64,000 nucleotides of DNA, taken from assembly GCF_018603515.1 (NCBI RefSeq), contig NZ_JACATN010000002.1:372001-436000 (forward strand), read 5' to 3'. The notes beneath the pieces were generated by a model. That model saw only the letters and a list, made by a program, of their open reading frames with translations, had not been told where the DNA came from and did not search any database. Of this stretch, positions 27,440 to 34,823 are shown in pieces. The stretch comes from Zobellia barbeyronii. GTDB taxonomy: Bacteria > Bacteroidota > Bacteroidia > Flavobacteriales > Flavobacteriaceae. Position 1 is the stretch's first letter. The number at the start of each line of letters is the position of its first letter. A program made the translations under genes and the position numbers.

Positions 27440-28058
27440 AACGCTAATATATTCCGTAGTAGTACTTCTAGGGGTATCCTTATTCTCTTGTAAAGGCGAA
27501 GAAGAGTACCATTCCATATCCGACAAAATAGAAGGGGAAAGTAAACCATATCATGGCGCACTAACCTCCGAACAATTATTAGCGGATACGGAGTTAATTG
27601 AAATTACGGAAGGAGAACATACATTCCTTATTCCAGAACGAAAGGGACAAATAAAATCATTTGCCTGTATAGAGTGCCATAGCAAACCTGTCTCGCAAAT
27701 GATTGGTAAAGATGCGCCAAAAGCACACTGGGATATTAAAGTGAATCATGCCAATAGTGATGCTATGAACTGTGCTACCTGTCACAACGGAGAGGACATG
27801 AACCAGCTGAATACATTAACAGGAAAAAACATAGATTTCAATTTAAGCTACAAACTATGTTCGCAATGCCACTCTAGTCAATTTGAAGATTGGAAAGGTG
27901 GTGCTCACGGTAAAAAAGTAGCAGGATGGGCTCCTCCACGAGCATCCAACACCTGTGTAAATTGTCATAATCCACACAGTCCAAGTTTTGAAAAAAGATG
28001 GCCGGTACAGTTCAATACAAAAACGGCAATAGAACGTAACGAAGGTTTAGGTCATTAA
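27429..28058 (+). CDS. Tetrahaem cytochrome c lipoprotein of nap operon
   Basis: 209 aa. A lipobox (LFSC, Cys21) predicts a membrane-anchored periplasmic lipoprotein. Haem sites are CIECH (80-84), CATCH (115-119), CSQCH (144-148) and CVNCH (176-180), with GGAH and NPHSP segments offering distal His ligands. It is not NapC (no transmembrane anchor of that type, different spacing). In this operon it probably passes electrons from the ferredoxin-type subunit to NapB. I do not know a named family. Confidence 0.82.
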   Translation: MKNRTLIYSVVVLLGVSLFSCKGEEEYHSISDKIEGESKPYHGALTSEQLLADTELIEITEGEHTFLIPERKGQIKSFACIECHSKPVSQMIGKDAPKAHWDIKVNHANSDAMNCATCHNGEDMNQLNTLTGKNIDFNLSYKLCSQCHSSQFEDWKGGAHGKKVAGWAPPRASNTCVNCHNPHSPSFEKRWPVQFNTKTAIERNEGLGH

Positions 28059-28068
28059 AAATAAAGGT

Positions 28069-29205
28069 ATGAGCGATAATAAAAAATGGTACTCTCTAGA
28101 CCTAGGTCTAAACAATAAAAAAGAATCTTCGGGTTCTTGTGGTTGCGGTAAATCTGAAGGAAGCTGCAGTAGCACTCCTAAGGAACAAGTAGAAGAAGAA
28201 TTAAGTCCAGAAGAATTTTACGAGGCTGCCATTAATGCATCTATTGGTGAAGAAAGGCACCGCGATGGTTTTGAGCAGGTTTTTGATGTGAAAATGGACA
28301 GAAGAAGCGCCTTTAAAAAGCTAACAGCTAGCCTATTAATTGGTGCAGGTGCAGTAACTACTTCATGTAGTGTAACCACCGGAAGCGATACCAAAGAAAA
28401 AGCTCAGATAGATTGGGAAGAGCAGTTTAAAGGAAACTATAAACTAATGACCGATGAAGAGAAACAGGGCACTATAAATAGACTTATGCGTTCGTATGAA
28501 TTAAGAACGGATAAGAAAATAAACATGACCGCAGAAAATGCGGCAGAAGACGTGCTCTTTGGTTATGCTTTTAATATATCCAAATGTCAAGGGTATATGA
28601 ATTGTGTAAATGCCTGTGTTGAGGAGAACAACCAAGACCGAAATTCCGAAATGCAATACATCCGTATTCACGAGATGAAAGATGGTGAAGGTTTTAAGTT
28701 TGATAAAGCGGATGATAACTATTACCACGAGGTACCTGCGGAAGGTCATTTCTATATGGGAACACAATGTTTTCATTGTGACAACCCTCCTTGTGTTGAG
28801 GTTTGCCCCGTACAGGCTACTTGGAAAGAGGAAGACGGACTTGTGGTTATAGATTATGACTGGTGCGTTGGCTGCCGTTATTGTATGGCCGCTTGCCCTT
28901 ACGATGGTAGACGTTTTAATTGGAGCAAACCTGAAGTTCCTGAACCAGAAGTAAATAAAAATCAACATTACTTAGGGAACAGAATGCGTAAAAAAGGCGT
29001 CATGGAAAAATGTACTTTCTGTGTGCAACGTACGCGTAAAGGAAAAAACCCGGCCTGTGTAGAAGCATGTCCTACCGGAGCTAGAATTTTCGGTAATCTA
29101 TTAGATCCCAATAGCACCATAAGATGGGTACTAGAAAACAAGAAAGTATTTAGACTAAAAGAAGATTTAGGCACAGAACCCAAGTTCTGGTACTTCATGG
29201 ACTAA
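28069..29205 (+). CDS. Ferredoxin-type iron-sulfur subunit, extended Tat lipoprotein (HybA/NrfC-like)
   Basis: 378 aa. A 75-residue N-terminal extension with CGCG and SCSS (Cys24, Cys26, Cys33) precedes a Tat motif (MDRRSAFKKL, Arg78-Arg79) and a short hydrophobic stretch ending in TTSC (Cys100), so it is probably exported folded and lipidated. The ferredoxin region has four cluster sites: Cys173-x5-Cys179-x3-Cys183, then 234/237/242/246, 266/269/272/276 and 315/318/330/334. The first site lacks one Cys: CQGYMNC replaces the usual CxxCxxC. It should shuttle electrons from the HybB-like quinol oxidase to the haem proteins. Confidence 0.87.
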   Translation: MSDNKKWYSLDLGLNNKKESSGSCGCGKSEGSCSSTPKEQVEEELSPEEFYEAAINASIGEERHRDGFEQVFDVKMDRRSAFKKLTASLLIGAGAVTTSCSVTTGSDTKEKAQIDWEEQFKGNYKLMTDEEKQGTINRLMRSYELRTDKKINMTAENAAEDVLFGYAFNISKCQGYMNCVNACVEENNQDRNSEMQYIRIHEMKDGEGFKFDKADDNYYHEVPAEGHFYMGTQCFHCDNPPCVEVCPVQATWKEEDGLVVIDYDWCVGCRYCMAACPYDGRRFNWSKPEVPEPEVNKNQHYLGNRMRKKGVMEKCTFCVQRTRKGKNPACVEACPTGARIFGNLLDPNSTIRWVLENKKVFRLKEDLGTEPKFWYFMD

Positions 29206-29285
29206 AAACGTCATAAAAGAAAGCACTGAATCGTAACGCTCAGAATATCAAAAATTCTTAGCCAGCAGATTTAAAACAATATACA

Positions 29286-30512
29286 ATGGGAGCATTTAAA
29301 GTATTTAAAAGTTTGGTGGTCGATAGTTTAGATACCATAACCAAGGGGTCTAAAACGTATCACCTTTGGATGGGGTTTCTTACCCTTGTAATGCTAATTG
29401 GCATGTATTGTTATTCCATTCAATTAGAAGAAGGGCTTAGCGCTACGGGAATGTCCGACCGTGTTAGCTGGGGACTATATATTTCTAATTTTACTTTTTT
29501 AGTCGGAGTTGCCGCGGCTGCCGTAATGTTGGTAATGCCTACCTACGTTCTAAAAGATATTGATTTTAAGCAGGCCGTATTAATCGGAGAAGGACTGGCC
29601 GTAGCGGCTTTAATAATGTGTTTGGCCTTTGTAGTTGCCGATATGGGCGGACCATCCGTGTTATGGCATATGATTCCTGGAATAGGGGTTTTTAACTTCC
29701 CGAACTCCATGCTGACTTGGGATGTTATTGTATTAAACGGATACCTTTTTATTAATATTAGTATTCCGTTTTATATTCTCTTTAAGCACTATCAGAATAA
29801 AGAAGCTAAGAAAAGTGTCTATGTACCGGGTGCAATTATATCCGTATTTTGGGCCGTAGGTATTCACTTGGTTACTGCCTTTTTATACCAAGGTCTGCAA
29901 GCACGGCCTTTTTGGAACAATGCATTGTTAGGGCCTCGTTTCTTGGCATCGGCATTTGCAGCGGGACCTTCACTTATTATTTTGGTTTTAGCCGTCATAC
30001 GTTCTTTTACAGCATTTAAGATAGAAGATAAAACAATCAAAAAAATAGCCATGATTGTAACGGTAGCTGCTCAGATAAATTTAATCATGCTGGTCTCGGA
30101 ATTATTCAAGGAATTTTATGCCCCTACACACCATAGTGAAAGTGCGTATTACCTTTTCTTTGGCCTACATGGTAAAAATGCATTACTACCGTGGATCTGG
30201 ACTGCTATTCCTCTAAACGTTCTTGCAACAGTGATACTCACGTTCAATAAGTTTAGAAATAACCTGAAAGTATTGTACGTCTGCTGCTTTATGCTATTTG
30301 TAGCTATATGGATAGAAAAGGGGTTTGGCTTAATCGTTCCGGGCTTCATTCCCGGACCTTACGGTAAAATAGTAGAATATCTACCCACTGGCGTAGAGAT
30401 TGGAGTTACGATTGGTATTTGGGCAATGGGCGCCTTTGTATTTACCATTCTTGCCAAAACCGCTATTGGTATTGAGCTGGGAGAGCTACGGTATAAAGAT
30501 AAAAAGGCTTAA
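29286..30512 (+). CDS. NrfD/HybB-like quinol-oxidising membrane subunit
   Basis: 408 aa with about ten membrane helices, longer than short NrfD/PsrC proteins and close to HybB in size. Segments like FNFPNSMLTWDVIVLNGYLFIN, HLVTAFLYQGLQARPFW and PTHHSESAYYLFFG are typical of the NrfD superfamily and carry the quinone-site polar residues. These subunits exchange electrons between menaquinol and a ferredoxin-type partner, here the preceding gene. I infer it replaces NapC as the quinol oxidase for NapA. It is the last gene of the nap operon, before a hairpin. Confidence 0.9.
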   Translation: MGAFKVFKSLVVDSLDTITKGSKTYHLWMGFLTLVMLIGMYCYSIQLEEGLSATGMSDRVSWGLYISNFTFLVGVAAAAVMLVMPTYVLKDIDFKQAVLIGEGLAVAALIMCLAFVVADMGGPSVLWHMIPGIGVFNFPNSMLTWDVIVLNGYLFINISIPFYILFKHYQNKEAKKSVYVPGAIISVFWAVGIHLVTAFLYQGLQARPFWNNALLGPRFLASAFAAGPSLIILVLAVIRSFTAFKIEDKTIKKIAMIVTVAAQINLIMLVSELFKEFYAPTHHSESAYYLFFGLHGKNALLPWIWTAIPLNVLATVILTFNKFRNNLKVLYVCCFMLFVAIWIEKGFGLIVPGFIPGPYGKIVEYLPTGVEIGVTIGIWAMGAFVFTILAKTAIGIELGELRYKDKKA

Positions 30513-30540
30513 GCCTCACAACCCTTTCTAAAATATAAGC

Positions 30541-30578
30541 ACAGGTTCCTTTACTAGTAATATAGTAATGGAACCTGT
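30541..30578 (+). terminator. Hairpin terminator after nap operon
   Basis: ACAGGTTCC (30541-30549) pairs with GGAACCTGT (30570-30578), continued by TTACTA/TAGTAA around a 6-nt loop with a single T:T mismatch. The downstream T content is modest. Confidence 0.65.
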
Positions 30579-30644
30579 ATTGGTTTATATACTTTTAAAA
30601 TGAATAAAATTGGTTTAGATTAGTGGTGAATTTAAAATAGAGAT

Positions 30645-31691
30645 ATGTGTAATTGTACACATAACCGTACGTTCGCCGCAATTATGAAAATCCAACCCGA
30701 TAAGGAACATAAGTACAGTTCTGAATGTGCAATTGATATTTTTCTAAGTACATTTCAAATTTTACAGCAAAGTGAATTAGAGTTTTTTACTAAGACGCAA
30801 CAGATTTTTAATAAGACAAACCCTTGTAACATTTATTTTATCCTAAAAAGACCAAAAACTACAATAAACCCAAGTTATTTAAAAGTTGATAAAAACTGGA
30901 TTGAATTAATGTTTTATATCCAAGTTCAAGAAAAAAAGGAATCTAGGTTGTTAAGAATTCCAAATAATGATAAAACGCAGAATATTAAATTACATTCGGA
31001 GTATCCCTACAATTATTTTACATTAATAATTAATGAGAGACACTCTGATTCATTTAAGGTTGGAGCATTGATTGACCAAGTACAATTCGAATTACCTAAA
31101 GTAGAACCTTTGCTAGACTATGAAGTTCTATATATAGGTCAAACATTTGGTAAAAATGGAGAAAGAACACCATTAGAAAGAATTTCTTCCCATTCAACTT
31201 TACAGTTAATCTACTCAGAAGCCATTTCTAAAAACCCTGACTCTGATATTTGGATTATGCTCACTTCGTTTAGTCAAAAGAATATTGCAAGCACAGATGG
31301 TCGAATAAAAATACCAAAAAAAAACGAACCAATTGATTTAAAGAGATTTTTAAATTTTTCAGACCCCAATTATGTTCAATTTACTGACAAGCAAAAGATT
31401 AATTTCACAGAAGCTTCTCTAATCAAAGCTTTTAGACCAAAATATAATAAAGAATATAAAGACACTTTTCCTAGTAAAACTCATAAAACATATAGTGAAT
31501 GTTACGATTTAGACATTAATGCTATTGTTATTGAAACGGACACTTCAGCTCTATCAAGATGGTTATATACGGATAGTAAGCCAAAAGGGAAATTAAATGA
31601 TAATGGACTTTTCAATTATCGGCAGTACGAAACTTTTCATTTTGTAACAAGTGATGATAGACATAAACTATTTAATAATGAGTACATATAA
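30645..31691 (+). CDS. GIY-YIG-like nuclease of unknown role
   Basis: 348 aa from ATG 30645 (an alternative ATG is at 30684). Residues 155-265 look like the second half of a GIY-YIG domain: VLYIGQTFGKNGERTP, LERISSHSTLQ (Arg and His), then FTEASLIKAFRPKYNKEYK with the metal-binding Glu and terminal Asn. The classical first strand (GIY) is replaced by DYEV. The N-terminal 150 residues are unrecognised. AT-rich, stands alone, and is followed by a structured element. Neighbouring a putative restriction gene, it may belong to a defence or mobile cassette; that is inference. Confidence 0.65.
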   Translation: MCNCTHNRTFAAIMKIQPDKEHKYSSECAIDIFLSTFQILQQSELEFFTKTQQIFNKTNPCNIYFILKRPKTTINPSYLKVDKNWIELMFYIQVQEKKESRLLRIPNNDKTQNIKLHSEYPYNYFTLIINERHSDSFKVGALIDQVQFELPKVEPLLDYEVLYIGQTFGKNGERTPLERISSHSTLQLIYSEAISKNPDSDIWIMLTSFSQKNIASTDGRIKIPKKNEPIDLKRFLNFSDPNYVQFTDKQKINFTEASLIKAFRPKYNKEYKDTFPSKTHKTYSECYDLDINAIVIETDTSALSRWLYTDSKPKGKLNDNGLFNYRQYETFHFVTSDDRHKLFNNEYI

Positions 31692-31697
31692 ATCGTG

Positions 31698-31890
31698 CCA
31701 CAACAATGTATACAACTCATATATAGATAGTTATTTAATTTAAAGTTAAGGCATATTTGCAAGTCCGCCAATTTTTTTAATTTGGCTTATTGAAAAAAAG
31801 ATAATAAGAAAATTCGGCTCGTGCTTAACCGAAAATAAATTTATAATATACACGCTGAGAGCCATATACAAGACCGTTAGCATTAATTGA
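31698..31890. repeat. Structured, hairpin-rich element after GIY-YIG-like gene
   Basis: Starts a few bases after the stop codon. Outer arms TGTATA (31707-31712) and TATACA (31865-31870) bracket two inner inverted repeats: GCCAA/TTGGC (31767-31771 with 31782-31786) and TTCGG/CCGAA (31813-31817 with 31829-31833). No ORF. Such tails behind single AT-rich genes resemble cassette-type recombination sites in general layout, but I cannot align it with a known attC. Confidence 0.4.
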
Positions 31891-31954
31891 TGGTTAGGAT
31901 AGAAAAAGAACCAAACGTTTTAGCCTGGTTCATACGTGTCAATAAAACATAAAA

Positions 31955-33718
31955 TTAATTTTCTTTAAGAATCTCGTCTTGAAAATCTAATAGTTCAGAC
32001 TTAATAGAAGCATAAATTAATTCAAAACGATCACTAATAAATTGTTTATAATCCGTATTATAACTTCCGTCAACAAGCTTTTCGTAGTTAGGTATTAAAT
32101 GAGTATCCAAGCACTCCTTCATTCTGCCATTTACTGAAAGTGGAGTTTCAGTTAAATAGATGGATGGTGCCTTAGCTCCATATTTCTGATTGGATAACTT
32201 CTCAATTACAGCCTTATTCAAAATAGTATCAACGTTTTCTGACTCGTAAGACTCTTCTCCAAATTGTTCCGAAACGAATTTTTTAGGAAAAATATGATGA
32301 ACATCAATCTTTACGGATGTGTTTACAAGCACCGTATTACTCCAATTTTTAAATCTATCCTTATGATTAAGTACAGACATTATGCCATTGAACGAGGCCC
32401 CTTTGCTTGTTAAATTAATTAATTCATCTTTGTCAATTTTTATCTTCAATTTCTTAAACTCATTTTTAGTAATTACTCTATTGATTGCCAAAGATTCTAG
32501 AAGTTTACAATCTTCAACAATAACATTGTTCGTAGATCCAGCCATGCCTCCACCATACCTCATATTTATTAGACTCGAATAGAACCAAAAATTAAAATAT
32601 TTGAGCTGAATTTGGGTCATCTGAGAGAAGTCTTGATGAGGAAGATTCTTAAGAAAGTGTGCCATTGGAATGAGCATGGTTTTGTAGTTTAACCATGAAA
32701 AATTAATGACCAAACCATCAGACAATAAATAACTATGCACCTTATCAAAAAGTTTAGCTATAAGCTCCCAATGTTTATTAAAATGAGCGGCTTCTAACTC
32801 AGTTAAAATAGTTTTTTTATCTACTTTATCAGCTTCCAAGAACGAGATGTAGCGTATAATCGACTCCACAATACTAGAATTAATAGGAATAGTATAATCT
32901 TCAGAAAGCTTCTCAACTTCTTTTCCTAGTTTAAATCCTACATAAACTTTAGCAGTAATAATATCTGTAAAATTGAGGTTTACGCCTTTAGAATTACTGC
33001 GTTCAAAGAATAGACAAAACTTTTCCAAATCCATATCTAATAGAAAAACTGATAGAAGGGTCTTATCATCCAATATTTTGTTGAATTCATGCCTAATATT
33101 TAATAGGCAATCGAAATATTCTTCTTCTAAATTAACATATTCAGGATTATCTTTGACTGTTTCCCATTCACTGTCAAATATGCCCTCCCTAAGTACTTTT
33201 TCTTTACTCGCTGGATTTTTGTAAATTTCATTAACCGTAAAGCATAGTCTATCGTCAATTTTTCTAAAACTAAACCCGTCTATAACTTCTATAATGTCCG
33301 GTTGTTCGATTCCAACGGATGGAAGTTCACTTGGCTTTTTCAAGATGAAATAAATGTCATCAATTCCATATAACGCTCTATATAAACTCGTAACTCTTTG
33401 TTGCCCATCTAAAAGCACATAGTGATCATTATTATCGAAATCCTTAGCCTTGAAGTTAAATTCTTTCAGTTTAGCTCGACTTCCTCTTCCTTTTCGCGGA
33501 CGGTTATCAATTTCTCTACAGGAAAGTGGAAACTTGGGTTTCGATTCAATCAAAGCACCAATAAAAATTCCTCGAGCAATTGAATCGAACAAATCAACAG
33601 ATCTTTCAATGTTCCAAGTAAAATCTCTTTGAAACTCTGGGAGATATAGATGTTTATCTACCAATTTATTCATTAACATTCTAATCGAATTTGGATCTCT
33701 TGTATAATTGACGCTCAT
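31955..33718 (-). CDS. DUF262-HNH protein, GmrSD-like putative restriction factor
   Basis: 587 aa. The N-terminal DUF262 domain (ParB/sulfiredoxin-like nucleotide-binding fold) shows LPEFQRDFTWN (26-36), DLFDSIARGIFIGAL (42-56) and the hallmark DGQQRVTSLY (104-113). Near residue 473 DVHHIFPKKF, with a downstream Asn (ILNKAVIEKLSNQKYG), is the HNH nuclease core of DUF1524-type domains. Single-chain DUF262-DUF1524 proteins resemble GmrSD, which cuts modified phage DNA using NTP. Whether this one targets modified DNA is unknown. No methylase lies nearby, as expected for a type IV system. Confidence 0.82.
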   Translation of the reverse strand: MSVNYTRDPNSIRMLMNKLVDKHLYLPEFQRDFTWNIERSVDLFDSIARGIFIGALIESKPKFPLSCREIDNRPRKGRGSRAKLKEFNFKAKDFDNNDHYVLLDGQQRVTSLYRALYGIDDIYFILKKPSELPSVGIEQPDIIEVIDGFSFRKIDDRLCFTVNEIYKNPASKEKVLREGIFDSEWETVKDNPEYVNLEEEYFDCLLNIRHEFNKILDDKTLLSVFLLDMDLEKFCLFFERSNSKGVNLNFTDIITAKVYVGFKLGKEVEKLSEDYTIPINSSIVESIIRYISFLEADKVDKKTILTELEAAHFNKHWELIAKLFDKVHSYLLSDGLVINFSWLNYKTMLIPMAHFLKNLPHQDFSQMTQIQLKYFNFWFYSSLINMRYGGGMAGSTNNVIVEDCKLLESLAINRVITKNEFKKLKIKIDKDELINLTSKGASFNGIMSVLNHKDRFKNWSNTVLVNTSVKIDVHHIFPKKFVSEQFGEESYESENVDTILNKAVIEKLSNQKYGAKAPSIYLTETPLSVNGRMKECLDTHLIPNYEKLVDGSYNTDYKQFISDRFELIYASIKSELLDFQDEILKEN

Positions 33719-33870
33719 TTCTTTTGATTTATTCTTTAAAATTAACTTATTTATTCATCTGTCTATGGCTTTAATAGATAATCCTTCAAATAATCTCAAA
33801 TCTTGAAAATCTTTTCAACAAGAATTTTAAGGAGATTCAACATCCTTCAATTGGTCAATGACTGGATTTA

Positions 33871-34395
33871 TTGAAAACAGAAAATCCAGACGTTTTTAGT
33901 CTCAATGAACAAAGAACTGTTAAACTTTATAACCAATCTATTCTTTCCAGTTTCGAAAATGCAAAAAATAACGAAAGGCTTGTGGAATGCTATGAAAAAG
34001 CAATTGAACTAAACTTTAACGAAACCAAAATTATTAAAGGATTTGCCAACGACTTAATATCATCATTTGAAAAAATCAAAAGCGCAATTAGGTTTATCGA
34101 AGACTCAAAGATTCAAATAATAATTCTGACTTATGATTTTGAAACATACGCTTGGATAAGTGGGTTTGGAGAAGGTAATTATCCTATTTTAGAAAAACCT
34201 GAATTGAGTATCCTTCTTCTGCTTGCTCATATCTTCAAAGTCTGCCATATTTATTTTCCGAAGTGTTGGGATGCTTTTCAAAATCAAATAGATATAGATA
34301 GCTTTTACATAAAAAAAATAACACACAAGTCAATTACACGTACCGTTAGATTTTCAAAAAAAAAGTTTTATATTGCAGTAGCACTTATGGTGTAA
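33871..34395 (+). CDS. Orphan hypothetical protein
   Basis: 174 codons from TTG at 33871; the frame opens at 33862 and has no internal ATG near its beginning, so either a TTG start is used or this is a remnant. The translation is mostly helical, without signal peptide or clear membrane segment, Lys- and Ile-rich, and matches no family I know. Base composition is as AT-rich as its neighbours in this island. It is followed by an imperfect inverted repeat at 34424-34485. Confidence 0.45.
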   Translation: MKTENPDVFSLNEQRTVKLYNQSILSSFENAKNNERLVECYEKAIELNFNETKIIKGFANDLISSFEKIKSAIRFIEDSKIQIIILTYDFETYAWISGFGEGNYPILEKPELSILLLLAHIFKVCHIYFPKCWDAFQNQIDIDSFYIKKITHKSITRTVRFSKKKFYIAVALMV

Positions 34396-34423
34396 TCTCC
34401 CCCTACATTTTGGTAACAAAACA

Positions 34424-34485
34424 GCTATACGTACTACTTACGATATGCATTGCTATTACAAAATAATCGTACGAGTAGATATAGC
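34424..34485. repeat. Imperfect 20-bp inverted repeat after orphan gene
   Basis: The left arm 34424-34444 begins GCTATACGTACTAC and the right arm 34466-34485 ends GAGTAGATATAGC; 17 of 21 positions can pair, around a 21-nt loop. It directly follows the orphan gene, as the element at 31698 follows the GIY-YIG-like gene. Confidence 0.4.
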
Positions 34486-34521
34486 CAATTGTTGTTTTTC
34501 AATATAACCAACCAATAACCG

Positions 34522-34796
34522 ATGATAAAATTCTTTAGAAAATTAGACAAAACTTACTTTCAAAAGGAAAAAATGGAAAGTATTTTAGATACGCTGTTGG
34601 AGAAATTATGAATTCCAGAGAACTAATGAATATAGAAAACGATGGTATAAGATTTTCATTAATAGCACTCGAACTTTCTATGGAATTAGTAAAGTTTCAA
34701 GAGAATACTCTAAATGCATTACAAAAGAAAATATTAGGGCCAATAAGTCTAAATGAAATCATAGCCTACTATCTACAGGCTATACTTATATACTAA
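34522..34796 (+). pseudogene. Frameshifted, internally deleted relic of a MIKFFRKIR-family membrane protein
   Basis: ATG 34522 opens MIKFFRKLDKTYFQ and stops at 34611; a second frame begins at 34608 and runs to 34796. Adding one base in the A-tract near 34539-34543 gives MIKFFRKIRQNLLSKGKNG followed by KYFRYAVGEI, the conserved N-terminus of a flavobacterial membrane protein family, joined to the second frame. The hydrophobic ILVVIGILIAL-type helix that normally follows is missing, so there is both a frameshift and a deletion. I read it as non-functional. Confidence 0.75.
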
Positions 34797-34823
34797 ACGC
34801 TAACCACTATTAAAACTAATCCT

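Noticed and set aside
28501-28968. Antisense 155-codon ORF in the iron-sulfur subunit gene
   Set aside because: Opposes a gene with conserved cysteine motifs; no RBS or domain of its own.
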